Source: JANQIO01 sp043585095
Lineage (GTDB): Bacteria; Pseudomonadota; Gammaproteobacteria; Pseudomonadales; Halieaceae
Direction of reading: 5' to 3'
DNA: 64,000 nt
NCBI GenBank assembly: GCA_043585095.1
Contig: CP121321.1
Coordinates: 682,001 to 746,000, forward strand
Positions 42,067-51,111 of this stretch are shown here, piece by piece. Numbering within the stretch: position 1 is the first letter of the stretch; the number at the start of each line of letters is the position of its first letter. The position numbers and the translations under genes were made by a program. Under the pieces are notes generated by a model. It was not told the DNA's origin, did no database searches, and saw only the letters and a list, made by a program, of their open reading frames with translations.

Positions 42067-43194
42067 ATGGCCGATACCGGGCTGCAATTGCGCACCACTG
42101 TCACTGAAAACAACACACTTGAGCTGGCTCTGGTAGACGTGCCCATGCCCGAGCCGGGCCCCGACGACGTACTCGTCAAAGTTGAAGCCGCGCCGATTAA
42201 TCCTTCAGACCTGGCTCTGCTGTTGGGTCCTGCCGATCTCAGCACCGGACGCGTGAGCGGCAGTGCAGAACGCCCTGTCGTGACATTTGATATCGCCGCA
42301 GAGTACATGCCTATGGTGGCAGCGCGGGTAGGTCAGTCTCTGCCGGTAGGCAACGAAGGTGCAGGCACGGTGATCGCGGCGGGCAGTTCTGATGCGGCCC
42401 AGGCACTGATGGGTAAAACCGTCGGGATATTTGGCGGTGAGATGTTCGGGCAGTACCGCGTGGCGCCCGCGTTCATGTGTCTCGAACTGGAAGACGGCAC
42501 GACCGCGGCAGAAGGTGCGTCCTGCGTGGTGAACCCGCTGACGTCTCTCGCCATGGTGGAAACCCTGCACATGGAAGGTCACAAAGCGATGATCCACACC
42601 GCTGCGGCGTCAAATCTGGGCCAGATGCTTAACCGCATTTGCCTGGCGGACGGCGTCGACTTGATCAACGTCGTGCGCAAGCCTGAGCAGGTGGCAATTT
42701 TAAAAGACATCGGCGCCAAACATATTATTAACTCCAGCGAAGACGACTTTTACGACAAGTTGACGGCGGCCATTGTAGAGACCGGCGCGACGCTGGCCTT
42801 CGACGCTACCGGTGGTGGCAAGCTGGTCAATCAGGTAATGACCTGCATGGAGAATGCGGCCGCCAGCCAGATGGACGAATACAATCGCTACGGTTCGGAC
42901 ACTTATAAGCAGCTGTATATCTATGGTCGCCTGGACTTGAGCCCAACCGTGTTGAGCCTGAACTATGGTTTCGCCTGGGGAATTGGCGGCTTTTTGTTGA
43001 CCCATTTCTTGCAAAAAGTGGGCCTTGAGAAAATGGGTGAGATGCGCGCTCGCGTTGCCCGCGAAATTACCACCACCTTTGCCAGCCATTACGCCAGAGA
43101 GATTTCTCTCGCCGAGGCGTTGTCGCTCGAGAACATCGTCGAATACAACAAGAAGGCCACCGGCGATAAGTATCTGCTCAAGCCCTGGGCTTGA
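42067..43194 (+). CDS. Zinc-free MDR-family (quinone oxidoreductase-like) reductase
   Basis: The 375-residue protein has the MDR fold: N-terminal GroES-like domain with VLVKVEAAPINPSDLALLLG and GNEGAGTVIAAG, and a Rossmann domain with TAAASNLGQMLNRIC. Zinc-binding cysteines are absent. Relatives are NAD(P)H-dependent enoyl or quinone reductases. The AGGAG site stands before the ATG. The 195-base gap after the OYE gene holds no other frame. The substrate is unknown. Confidence 0.85.
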   Translation: MADTGLQLRTTVTENNTLELALVDVPMPEPGPDDVLVKVEAAPINPSDLALLLGPADLSTGRVSGSAERPVVTFDIAAEYMPMVAARVGQSLPVGNEGAGTVIAAGSSDAAQALMGKTVGIFGGEMFGQYRVAPAFMCLELEDGTTAAEGASCVVNPLTSLAMVETLHMEGHKAMIHTAAASNLGQMLNRICLADGVDLINVVRKPEQVAILKDIGAKHIINSSEDDFYDKLTAAIVETGATLAFDATGGGKLVNQVMTCMENAAASQMDEYNRYGSDTYKQLYIYGRLDLSPTVLSLNYGFAWGIGGFLLTHFLQKVGLEKMGEMRARVAREITTTFASHYAREISLAEALSLENIVEYNKKATGDKYLLKPWA

Positions 43195-43243
43195 TGCCGG
43201 GTCCGGGTCTGTTGCGGGACTTAATAGCGGGTGTAGTCGTGGA

Positions 43244-43273
43244 GGGTAGTGGTGGGTAGTGGTGGGTAGTAGC
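43244..43273 (+). repeat. Three tandem copies of a 10-base G-rich unit
   Basis: GGGTAGTGGT repeats three times (the last copy ends GGGTAGTAGC), followed by GGTGGGCGG. Four runs of three G on the plus strand could form a G-quadruplex. It lies about 75 bases before the PQQ dehydrogenase start. Confidence 0.75.
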
Positions 43274-43345
43274 GGTGGGCGGTAGTGCGAGTAAAAGCGG
43301 GCGCGATAATGGGCCTGATACGGATGCTCTCGTTACACTAATAGC

Positions 43346-45370
43346 ATGATTGTATTGAGACTTGTTTGCTTCCTGGTCGTGTCGATGCTGGCAGGCTGCG
43401 GCCTGAAGACAGTGCGGGATGATCTCACTGTGGAGAGGGCTGTGGATGCCGCCAGCCCGGCGCCCCTGGGCAGCGCTCAGCGAGTCCGCAGCCCACAAGC
43501 TCTCGATTGGCCGGCGTGGGGTGCGACCCCCGGCGGCGGCCATTACTCGGCCGCTAATCAAATCAATGCCGATAACGTCGACAACCTGACGCTGGCCTGG
43601 ACGCACCAGTCCGGTGATATTCGAGAGGAAGTCGGCACGCGCGGTGCACCCAACTGGCTGCCGAAAAGCTCACTGCAGGTCACCCCAATTGTCATCGACG
43701 ATAGCCTTTACTACTGCACGCCGTTCAATCGCGTGTTTGCGCTGGATGCGGCAACGGGAGCCGAGCGCTGGGTGTTTGATCCTGACACGGACCACGACAG
43801 CGACATTCTCAACCATTGTCGTGGCGTGAGTAGTTGGCAGTCCGATCGCGCTAAAGCAGGCATTTCCGGCGTTTGCGAACACCGTATTTTCACCGGCACC
43901 CTCGATGCACGCTTGATTGCGCTGGATGCTAAAACCGGGGACCCCTGTGCAGATTTCGGTCAAGATGGACAGGTCGATACCGCCCATCGGCTGACGCCCC
44001 ACGAGCCGGTCGAGTATGGCATCACCTCGCCGCCGGCGCTTCTCGACGACCTGGTCATTACCGGTGCTGCCGTGCTCGATAATATCCGCACCGACGCGCC
44101 CGCCGGTGTGGTGCGGGCCTACGACGTGCGCAGCGGAGCGTTGCGGTGGGCCTGGAACCCGGTACCCCCCGGTGAGCGCGCGTTGACCGAAGCGGGTGAC
44201 TATCGCAGCGGCACCACCAACGTCTGGTCAATTATTTCCGTCGATACTGACCGTCGCCTGGTTATCGTCCCGACCGGCAACAGCACTCCCGATTTTTTTG
44301 GTGGTCACCGCCGCAGCCAGAGCGACGGCGAAGATCTGGATTATTATTCCAGCGCGGTAGTGGCCCTTGATGCGGACACCGGCAAGGTGGTGTGGCGCTT
44401 CCAGACTGTGCACCACGATATTTGGGATTATGATGCACCCGCGCAGCCCAGCCTGATTGATCTGACTATTGATGGCGAATCCGTGCCAGTGGTCGTCCAG
44501 GTTACCAAAACCGGCCGAACGTTCGTGCTGCACCGGGAAACCGGCGAGCCGCTATGGCCTGTGTCGGAGACACCGGCACCGCAGCAGGGAAAAGTCCCTG
44601 AAGAATATCTGTCTGCCACGCAGCCCGAGCCAACGCATGTGCCCGCTTTGGTCGATACAACGCTAAGTCCCGAAGACGCATGGGGAGTGACCCCATGGGA
44701 TCGCGGGGCCTGCCGTGAACGTATCGAAGCGCTGGTCAACGAGGGCTTATTTACGCCGCCCTCGCTGCAGGGAAGTCTGCACTTTCCGTATAGCGGCGGT
44801 GGCAACAACTGGGGTTCGCCGGCTCTGGATCCGACGTCGGGGATCATGGTGACCTACACGGCGCATTTACCGGGTTACGTGAAGCTGGCTCCCAGAGCCC
44901 AGTGCGAGAATTCGCCACAGCCGCAAAAGGGTACGCCCTATTGCGTGCAAGCCGAGCCGATCCTGTCGCCGCTGGACATGCCCTGTATCGCTCCACCCTG
45001 GGGCACGCTGGATGCGATTGATTTGCAGGCCGGTGAGATCCTCTGGCGAGTGCCGCTGGGCACCACTCGTGACCTTGCGCCGTTTCCGTTTTGGTTCGTA
45101 AAGGGTTTGCCTGGCGTCGCGGCACCGATGGTGACAGGGGGCGGTCTGGTGTTCAGCGGTATTTCCGACGAGCATACCTTCAGGGCGTTTGACCTGCGCA
45201 GCGGCGAGACACTGTGGAAGACGCGTCTGCCGACATCGGCCAACGCGTTGCCCATGAGCTATGTTCTCAATGGTCGCCAATATGTGGTGGTAGCGGCCGG
45301 TGGCCACTGGGGCGGACAAAGCCCGCCTGGCGACAACATCATGGCGTTTGCTCTGCCGGCGTCGGAGTAG
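43346..45370 (+). CDS. PQQ-dependent dehydrogenase, lipoprotein
   Basis: The 674-residue protein begins with a lipoprotein signal (SMLAGC, Cys18) and then an eight-bladed quinoprotein propeller: WPAWGATPGGGHYSAANQIN at the start, LTLAWTHQSGD, several ALDAATGAERW-type tryptophan-docking repeats, and a C-terminal GLVFSGISDEHTFRAFD. It resembles membrane-bound glucose dehydrogenase-type PQQ enzymes, acting in the periplasm on an alcohol or aldose with transfer to quinone. No PQQ synthesis gene is nearby. Confidence 0.88.
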   Translation: MIVLRLVCFLVVSMLAGCGLKTVRDDLTVERAVDAASPAPLGSAQRVRSPQALDWPAWGATPGGGHYSAANQINADNVDNLTLAWTHQSGDIREEVGTRGAPNWLPKSSLQVTPIVIDDSLYYCTPFNRVFALDAATGAERWVFDPDTDHDSDILNHCRGVSSWQSDRAKAGISGVCEHRIFTGTLDARLIALDAKTGDPCADFGQDGQVDTAHRLTPHEPVEYGITSPPALLDDLVITGAAVLDNIRTDAPAGVVRAYDVRSGALRWAWNPVPPGERALTEAGDYRSGTTNVWSIISVDTDRRLVIVPTGNSTPDFFGGHRRSQSDGEDLDYYSSAVVALDADTGKVVWRFQTVHHDIWDYDAPAQPSLIDLTIDGESVPVVVQVTKTGRTFVLHRETGEPLWPVSETPAPQQGKVPEEYLSATQPEPTHVPALVDTTLSPEDAWGVTPWDRGACRERIEALVNEGLFTPPSLQGSLHFPYSGGGNNWGSPALDPTSGIMVTYTAHLPGYVKLAPRAQCENSPQPQKGTPYCVQAEPILSPLDMPCIAPPWGTLDAIDLQAGEILWRVPLGTTRDLAPFPFWFVKGLPGVAAPMVTGGGLVFSGISDEHTFRAFDLRSGETLWKTRLPTSANALPMSYVLNGRQYVVVAAGGHWGGQSPPGDNIMAFALPASE

Positions 45371-45434
45371 GTCGCCGGTTCGCTGCGCAGCAAACACTCA
45401 ATATTTTTCGACGGCCGCAGTCGCCGGTCGTAGT

Positions 45435-45462
45435 AAAAGGTAAGAGGTAAAAGGTAAGAGGT
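45435..45462 (+). repeat. Two tandem copies of a 14-base AGGT-rich unit
   Basis: AAAAGGTAAGAGGT occurs twice in a row, ending 6 bases before the ATG of the CitE-like gene. Each copy carries two purine-rich ribosome-site-like stretches, so the number of copies could tune translation. Confidence 0.75.
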
Positions 45463-45468
45463 AACAGT

Positions 45469-46314
45469 ATGTCCCAGATATTCCCGCGTTCGGCGCTTTA
45501 TATGCCGGGCATCAACAAACGCGCCATGGACAAAGCTCGCGATCTGCCTTGCGATGCAATTATCTTTGATCTTGAAGACGCCGTTGCGCCGGACCGCAAG
45601 CCCGAGGCGCGAGCCATGGTGCTGAACCAGCTTGCAGCTGGGGGCTACGGCGACAGAACGCTGGTGGTGCGAGTCAATGCCCTGGACAGCCCCTGGGGCG
45701 AAGAAGATCTGGCCGCGCTGGGACACGTCGGCGTCGATAGAGTGTGCCTGCCCAAGGTGTCGGGTGCACCAACGCTGGTGCGCGCCCGGACGCTGCTACA
45801 GCACGCTGGTGCCAACGATGCGCTCAAGGTTTGGGCGATGATTGAAACACCTGAAGGCGTCGCTCGAGTGGACGATATATGCGCGGCAATGGACCTGGAG
45901 GTGCTCGTTATGGGTACCACGGACCTGGCTCATGAATTGCGCGTGCCGCATCGAGCGGATCGTCTGGGTTTGCAGTTCGCGCTATCGCGTTGCGTAAATG
46001 CGGCGCGCAGCCGAGGCATCGCCTTGCTGGATGGGGTATTTCTCGATATTGCCGATAGCGAAGGCTTTGCCGCCAGTTGCGAGCAAGGCAGAGCGCTGGG
46101 CTTCGATGGCAAGTCCCTGATTCATCCTGCGCAAATCGATATCGCAAACACCACGTTTGGCGTCAGCGATGCTGATCTGGAGCACGCCAAACGCATCATT
46201 GCTGCCTGGGATGCAGCCGAGGCGGAGGGCAAGGCGGTTGCCGTACTGGACGATAAATTGATTGAGGCTATGCACGTCGACGATGCGCGGCGAATACTCG
46301 CCTTACATCGTTGA
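45469..46314 (+). CDS. CoA ester lyase, HpcH/HpaI (CitE-like) family
   Basis: The 281-residue TIM-barrel protein has the CitE-like motifs: SALYMPGINKRAMDKA, DAIIFDLEDAVAP, VVRVNALDS, and VWAMIETPEGVARVDDI, where Arg, Glu and Asp bind the metal and substrate carboxylate. Such enzymes cleave malyl-CoA, citramalyl-CoA or related 3-hydroxyacyl-CoA esters. GFDGKSLIHPAQID near the end is diagnostic. It could release a short-chain fragment in the island's pathway. Confidence 0.88.
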   Translation: MSQIFPRSALYMPGINKRAMDKARDLPCDAIIFDLEDAVAPDRKPEARAMVLNQLAAGGYGDRTLVVRVNALDSPWGEEDLAALGHVGVDRVCLPKVSGAPTLVRARTLLQHAGANDALKVWAMIETPEGVARVDDICAAMDLEVLVMGTTDLAHELRVPHRADRLGLQFALSRCVNAARSRGIALLDGVFLDIADSEGFAASCEQGRALGFDGKSLIHPAQIDIANTTFGVSDADLEHAKRIIAAWDAAEAEGKAVAVLDDKLIEAMHVDDARRILALHR

Positions 46315-46359
46315 GGTCATCGTTGAGGTCATCAATGAGAGAACCGTTAATGCGTTTGG

Positions 46360-46809
46360 CTAGTCTGCCAGCATTTCCGCGACGAAGCGTTTCCAAACCG
46401 GGTATTCATCAAGGTCCCAGATGTCGGCAATAAAGCTGTAGGCCCGTTGTTCACTCCAACCTTGAGTCCTGACCGCATAGATCGCGTAAAACGCAGAGAC
46501 ACGAAAATTGGCCGCACAGTGCACGATAAGGCGGCGACCGCCGTTGGCGATCATGGCATCGGCAAACTGTTGATAGTCTTGCTCGGTAGGTGCCTCGAAG
46601 TCGACCGGAATCGTACCGTAGTCCAAACCCTGGGCTGAGACGATTGCGGGTTCATCAGGAACCGCCCATTCATTGTCGCTGGGCAGCAAACTGATAACCG
46701 CTTTATAGCCTTCGCCTGCGAGTGCGCCCAACTGCTCCGGACTCAGTAAGCCACTGGTGCTGAGCGTTTCATCAACTTGTTTAAAGTTGTAAGCATCGCT
46801 GACGGCCAT
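46360..46809 (-). CDS. Protein-tyrosine-phosphatase-like protein
   Basis: The 149-residue protein has a phosphatase-like fold of the DSP/DUF442 type, with the loop HCAANFRVSAF. The Cys and Arg are separated by four residues instead of the usual five of CX5R phosphatases, as in some small bacterial relatives. The Asp of SLLPSDNEW or of PVDFEAP may be the general acid. It stands alone on the minus strand between the lyase and thiolase genes. Confidence 0.75.
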   Translation of the reverse strand: MAVSDAYNFKQVDETLSTSGLLSPEQLGALAGEGYKAVISLLPSDNEWAVPDEPAIVSAQGLDYGTIPVDFEAPTEQDYQQFADAMIANGGRRLIVHCAANFRVSAFYAIYAVRTQGWSEQRAYSFIADIWDLDEYPVWKRFVAEMLAD

Positions 46810-46901
46810 GGCCTGCTTCTCGTTGATTCACTAAAGAATAACAGTTTGCCACGGCCCCACGCGAAAACGTAGGCCCATGGCACAGGCTGTCTGATGCGGT
46901 T

Positions 46902-48092
46902 CTAGCGTTTAACGATCACCGACGATCCATGACCGAACAAACCCTGGTTGGCAGTGATGCCAACACGGGCGCCTTCTACTTGCCGGGGTCCCGCTTCGCC
47001 GCGAAGCTGCCAGGTGAGCTCACACACCTGGGCAATGGCCTGGGCCGGAACCGCTTCGCCAAAGCAGGCCAGGCCGCCCGATGCGTTGACCGGAATTTTG
47101 CCGCCCACGCTGGTATCGCCGGCACGCAGCAACTTGGCGGCATCGCCGCGCTCACATAGCTGCAGGTCTTCAATCCAGTCCAGTTCCAGAGCGGTGGACA
47201 GGTCATAGACCTCGGCAAGACTGACGTCTTCGGGGCCGATGCCTGCCTCTTCATATGCCTTGAGTGGGATCTGGGAGCGGTAATTGATTGCTTCTACGCC
47301 GGCAGCGGCTGCTGAGTCGGTGGCGATATCTGGCATTTCGACCGTGCCGCTGGCAAAGGACGGTGTAACCGTTGAAATAGCGGCTACCCTGGGCGCATCG
47401 CCTTTTCCAATCCGCTTGGCGTAATCCACGCTGCAGACGATCAAGGCAGCACCGCCGTCGCTGGTGGCGCAGATATCCATCAGGCGCAACGGGTCGGCGA
47501 CCATGGCTGAGTTGGCAACATCTTCCGCGCTAAAGGTCTTCTTGTAACGGGCGCGGGGGTTTTGACTGCCGATGGCGGCGTTTTTAACTTTAACCGCCGC
47601 GAAATCATCCTGGGTGTCGCCGTACAAATCCATGCGCCTGCGCGCATAGAGAGCAAAGTAGGTGGGGTTGGTGATACCCAGATAGAAACGTACCCAATCC
47701 GGGTCTTCAGGGCGGTAGCCGCCGGCCGGCGCAAGAAAACCCTTGGGCGTGGTGTCTGCGCCGACTACCAGCGCAACTTCGCAGTGTCCGGCAAGAATTT
47801 TGGCGCGCGCCGCCGCCAGCGCCTGTGAACCTGAGGCGCAGGCCGCGTAAGAGGTGTTCACTTCTGCACCCTGCCAACCCAGTGCCTGGGCGATGGTCGC
47901 GCCGGCAACGTAGCCTGGGTAACCACAGCGTACCGTTGCTCCACCGGAGACAAAACGAATGTCCTGCCAGGGAATGCCGGCGTCGGCCAATGCGTCTCGT
48001 GCTGCCGCGACGCCGTATTCGGCAAAATTCTTGCCCCATTTTCCCCAGGGCGTCATGCCCGCGCCGATGATGGCAACTTCATTATTGCTCAT
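46902..48092 (-). CDS. Ltp2-like thiolase-superfamily protein (probable aldolase)
   Basis: The 396-residue protein belongs to the SCP2/lipid-transfer thiolase group: NTSYAACASGSQALA with Cys85, GADTTPKGFLAP, and NASGGLACFGEA. Two classical thiolase histidines are missing: EVYDLS has Tyr296 where thiolases have His, and the GHPxG motif reads GEAVPA. The same change is found in steroid side-chain aldolases (Ltp2), which work with a DUF35 partner. The ATG at 48092 overlaps the DUF35 stop (ATGA), so the pair is coupled; I therefore reject the longer start. Confidence 0.87.
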   Translation of the reverse strand: MSNNEVAIIGAGMTPWGKWGKNFAEYGVAAARDALADAGIPWQDIRFVSGGATVRCGYPGYVAGATIAQALGWQGAEVNTSYAACASGSQALAAARAKILAGHCEVALVVGADTTPKGFLAPAGGYRPEDPDWVRFYLGITNPTYFALYARRRMDLYGDTQDDFAAVKVKNAAIGSQNPRARYKKTFSAEDVANSAMVADPLRLMDICATSDGGAALIVCSVDYAKRIGKGDAPRVAAISTVTPSFASGTVEMPDIATDSAAAAGVEAINYRSQIPLKAYEEAGIGPEDVSLAEVYDLSTALELDWIEDLQLCERGDAAKLLRAGDTSVGGKIPVNASGGLACFGEAVPAQAIAQVCELTWQLRGEAGPRQVEGARVGITANQGLFGHGSSVIVKR

Positions 48093-48532
48093 GCGACTTC
48101 TCCCGCCGGGCGCCATTTCCATATGATCTTGTCGCCTTCTTCATCCGGATGCAGCACATCCAGCACCAGCTCCATGTCCATACCGACCTTGAGGTCGTCG
48201 ACCGAGAGGCCGTCGGCGACCTGTCCCAATACCACCATTTGCTCGTCTTCCAGGTGCACGGCGGCAATGGCGTAGGGCACAAACGGATCCGGGGCTATGA
48301 ACGGCTTGGGCGGCTCGTAGCAGGCGTTGGTGTAGCTCCACAGTACGCCGCGGCGACTTAAAGGCACTTCACTGAAGTCGCTGCTTTCACAGTCGGGGTT
48401 GCGGCAGTAGGTGAATTGCTTGGGGAAAAAGTAGCTACCGCAGCCGTCACAGCGACTGCCCAGCAGTGCGGGTTGTTCGTTATCCATGGTGTACCAGCCT
48501 TCAATGGCAGGTACAGCGTGTTTCTCACTCAT
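48089..48532 (-). CDS. DUF35 (OB-fold/zinc-ribbon) partner protein
   Basis: The 147-residue protein has the zinc ribbon RCDGCGSYFFPKQFTYC followed by NPDC (four Cys), and an OB-fold with VLWSYTNACYEPPKPF and FVPYAIAAVHLEDEQ. DUF35 proteins bind thiolase-fold partners and CoA esters; in steroid catabolism the DUF35 domain of ChsH2 is required by Ltp2. Its stop overlaps the thiolase start. AGGT lies 10 bases before the ATG at 48532. Confidence 0.88.
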   Translation of the reverse strand: MSEKHAVPAIEGWYTMDNEQPALLGSRCDGCGSYFFPKQFTYCRNPDCESSDFSEVPLSRRGVLWSYTNACYEPPKPFIAPDPFVPYAIAAVHLEDEQMVVLGQVADGLSVDDLKVGMDMELVLDVLHPDEEGDKIIWKWRPAGEVA

Positions 48533-48679
48533 ATTGTCTTGACCTACGATATTTGCAGAGCATGGTACTGGCTGCCGCACAGCCCTCAAGCCATGCTGAT
48601 CAGTTTCGCCAGCGCGGGATGACATGTTTGACTATTGAGCGCGTTGCGTCGGCTACTATGATACCCGTGGAGGTGACCT

Positions 48680-49867
48680 ATGCGCATTGAATTTACTTCG
48701 GATCAGGCAGCCCTGCGAGACGAGCTGCGAGAATACTTCGATACACTCATGACGGACGAGCTGCGAGCCGAATGCACTCGTGACATGGGCGAGGGGGGCG
48801 GCCCGCTGTGGAAAGCCGCGCTCGAAAAAATGGGCGCCGATGGCTGGATTGGTGTGGGTTGGCCAAAAGACCAGGGCGGTCGCGGGCTGTCTCCTATCGA
48901 GCAGTTCATCTTTATTGAAGAAGTTATGCGGGCCGGGTACCCCTTTCCATTCCTGACCACAGAGTCGGTTGGCCCCATGCTCGCTGAGCACGGTAACGAT
49001 TGGCATCGGGAAGAGCTGGTGCCAAAGATTCTCAATGGGAAGCTATTGATCAGTATCGGCTACTCTGAGCCGGGTGCCGGTACCGACCTGGCGTCCCTCA
49101 AAACCAGCGCGGTGCGCGATGGTGATGACTGGGTTATCAACGGGCAAAAGATGTGGACCAGCCTGGCGCATTTTTGCGACTACACCTGGTTGGCGGCGCG
49201 CACGGACATGGATGCACCCAAAAAGCACCGCGGCATCTCCATGTTTCTGGTTCCCAATTCTGATCCCGGTTGGAGCTGCACACCGGTGATGACGCTGGGA
49301 GATGTGCGCACTAACGCGACCTACTACGACAATATCCGCGTGCCTGACCGCAATCGTGTCGGTGAACTGCACGGCGGCTGGAAACTGATCACCAGTCAAC
49401 TCAACCGAGAGCGCTTGAGCCTCGTTAACGTCGGCCCAACGTCGGTGCTGTTCAATCGGGTGGTGGATTGGGCGGCAACGGTGGACTTACCTTCCGAGGG
49501 GCGACTATTGGACGTGCCCTGGGTGCAGATGAATCTGGCGCGAGTGCGGGCCGGTATCGAAGCGCTGAAGTTGATTTGCTACAAGCAGGCCTGGGCGATG
49601 ACGGAAAACCAACTCGACATGGCCGACGCCTCGGCTGCCAAAGTCTACGGCTCGGAATTTTTTATCGAGGTGTATCGCTTACTCGGTGAGGTACTGGGTC
49701 AGGCCTCACTGGTGAAAGGTGAGTCGGAAGCCGGTGCGGTGCTTGGTGGTCAACTGGAGCGGCTGTACCGCACGGCATCGATCATTACCTTTGGCGGCGG
49801 TGCCAACGAAGTACAACGGGACATTATTTCTGCAGCGGGTCTGTGGATGCCGCGGGCGGGGCGCTGA
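48680..49867 (+). CDS. Acyl-CoA dehydrogenase (subunit 1 of a pair)
   Basis: The 395-residue flavoprotein has the FAD motif SEPGAGTDLASLKT, WTSLAHFCDYTWLAARTD, and the late FGGGANEVQRDIIS. It would oxidise an acyl-CoA to the 2-enoyl-CoA with FAD. The second acyl-CoA dehydrogenase gene begins 1 base after its stop. Such tight pairs often make heteromeric enzymes for bulky substrates, as with the FadE pairs in steroid side-chain degradation. A GGAGGT lies 5 bases before the ATG. Confidence 0.9.
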   Translation: MRIEFTSDQAALRDELREYFDTLMTDELRAECTRDMGEGGGPLWKAALEKMGADGWIGVGWPKDQGGRGLSPIEQFIFIEEVMRAGYPFPFLTTESVGPMLAEHGNDWHREELVPKILNGKLLISIGYSEPGAGTDLASLKTSAVRDGDDWVINGQKMWTSLAHFCDYTWLAARTDMDAPKKHRGISMFLVPNSDPGWSCTPVMTLGDVRTNATYYDNIRVPDRNRVGELHGGWKLITSQLNRERLSLVNVGPTSVLFNRVVDWAATVDLPSEGRLLDVPWVQMNLARVRAGIEALKLICYKQAWAMTENQLDMADASAAKVYGSEFFIEVYRLLGEVLGQASLVKGESEAGAVLGGQLERLYRTASIITFGGGANEVQRDIISAAGLWMPRAGR

Positions 49868-49868
49868 T

Positions 49869-51005
49869 ATGGATTTTGGCTTATCTGAAACGCAACGCGA
49901 GGTGCAGCAGCTGGCCCGGCAAATCCTGTCGGATCAGGTGGATGCGACCACGCTTGAGCAATACGATGAATTTGCAACTGCACGGTTTGACCGAGCGCTT
50001 TGGCGACAACTGGGCGAAGCAGGCTTGCTGGGCGTTGCGCTTGATGAAGCACACGGCGGCATGGGTCTGGGCTTTTTCGAGCTGGCATTGCTGGTAGAAG
50101 AAGCTGGACGCGTGCTGGCACCGCTGCCCTTGATCACGCACGCGGTAGCGGCTGCGCTGACGTTGCAGCAGTTCGGTTCAGAGGCGCAAAAGGCGGCCTT
50201 GCTGCCCGGAGCCGCCAGCGGTGAAATGCTGCTGTCGTCGGTTTTTAACAATGATCCTGGCCTGACGTTGCCGTCCGCAGTGAGCGATGGCCAAGGCGGC
50301 TTTAAGCTCACTGGCAGTATTGGTCCGGTGCCCTTTGCGGATTCCGCTGACCGCGTACTGGTGCCCGCTGTCACTGAGCAGGGTACCGTTATGGTGTGGA
50401 TTGATCCGCAAGACGATAGCGTTACGCTGACGCCGGTTCGGCACACCACGTACGAGCCGCAGTTTGAGTTAGCGTTCGATGCCACAGCTGTTTCCAGCGA
50501 CGCTATGCTGGCCGCCGCGGGCGGTAGTCATCATAGCGGTGACGACGTGCTGGCCTGGATGATGCAGCACAGCACCGCAGCGCTTTGCGCACATCAGCTT
50601 GGGGTCACCGACGTGGCGATGCGCATGACGGCATCCTATACCTCGGAACGGGAACAGTTCGGTGTTCCTATTGCGACATTCCAGGCGGTGGGTCACCGCG
50701 CCGCCAACTGTTTCATCGACGTTGAATGCCTGCGACTGAATACCTATCAGGCCATAAGCCTGCTGGATGCCAAGGCTGATGCCACCACCGAGGTTCAGAT
50801 CGCCAAGATCTGGGCAGGTGATGTCGGCCATCGTGTGAGCTATGCGAGTCAGCATTTGCACGGTGGTACCGGCATTGATCGAGACTATCCCCTGTGGCGT
50901 TACTGTTTGTGGGCCCGTTACAACGAAACCATGTTAGGTGGCAGTGCCCGACAGCTTGCCGACCTTGGCTCGCGTATTGCCGCCGGTGAAGCCCGCTGCC
51001 GCTAA
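49869..51005 (+). CDS. Acyl-CoA dehydrogenase (subunit 2 of a pair)
   Basis: The 378-residue protein starts MDFGLSETQREVQQLARQIL, has a degenerate middle domain (no SEPGAG motif; FADSADRVLVPAV in place of the second FAD contacts), and the C-terminal helix motif QHLHGGTGIDRDYPLWRY. Weak FAD motifs in one member are usual for heteromeric pairs. The ATG at 49869 follows the first gene directly; the longer frame from 49719 runs over that gene and is rejected. Confidence 0.9.
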   Translation: MDFGLSETQREVQQLARQILSDQVDATTLEQYDEFATARFDRALWRQLGEAGLLGVALDEAHGGMGLGFFELALLVEEAGRVLAPLPLITHAVAAALTLQQFGSEAQKAALLPGAASGEMLLSSVFNNDPGLTLPSAVSDGQGGFKLTGSIGPVPFADSADRVLVPAVTEQGTVMVWIDPQDDSVTLTPVRHTTYEPQFELAFDATAVSSDAMLAAAGGSHHSGDDVLAWMMQHSTAALCAHQLGVTDVAMRMTASYTSEREQFGVPIATFQAVGHRAANCFIDVECLRLNTYQAISLLDAKADATTEVQIAKIWAGDVGHRVSYASQHLHGGTGIDRDYPLWRYCLWARYNETMLGGSARQLADLGSRIAAGEARCR

Positions 51006-51111
51006 CGTAAAGGCCAAGGGATCTCTTGGCCTGATTGGCACGCCTCGTTAGACTGTCGTTGGAACGATCATTAAATAGGCTTACCAGACTGCGCCAGGCG
51101 CGGGAGAGATC

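Noticed and set aside
43244..43273. Repeats considered as a CRISPR array
   Set aside because: Units of 10 bases without spacers and no cas genes; simple tandem repeat instead.
49719..49868. Upstream extension of the second acyl-CoA dehydrogenase
   Set aside because: It overlaps the end of the first acyl-CoA dehydrogenase in another frame; the ATG at 49869 gives the normal family start.
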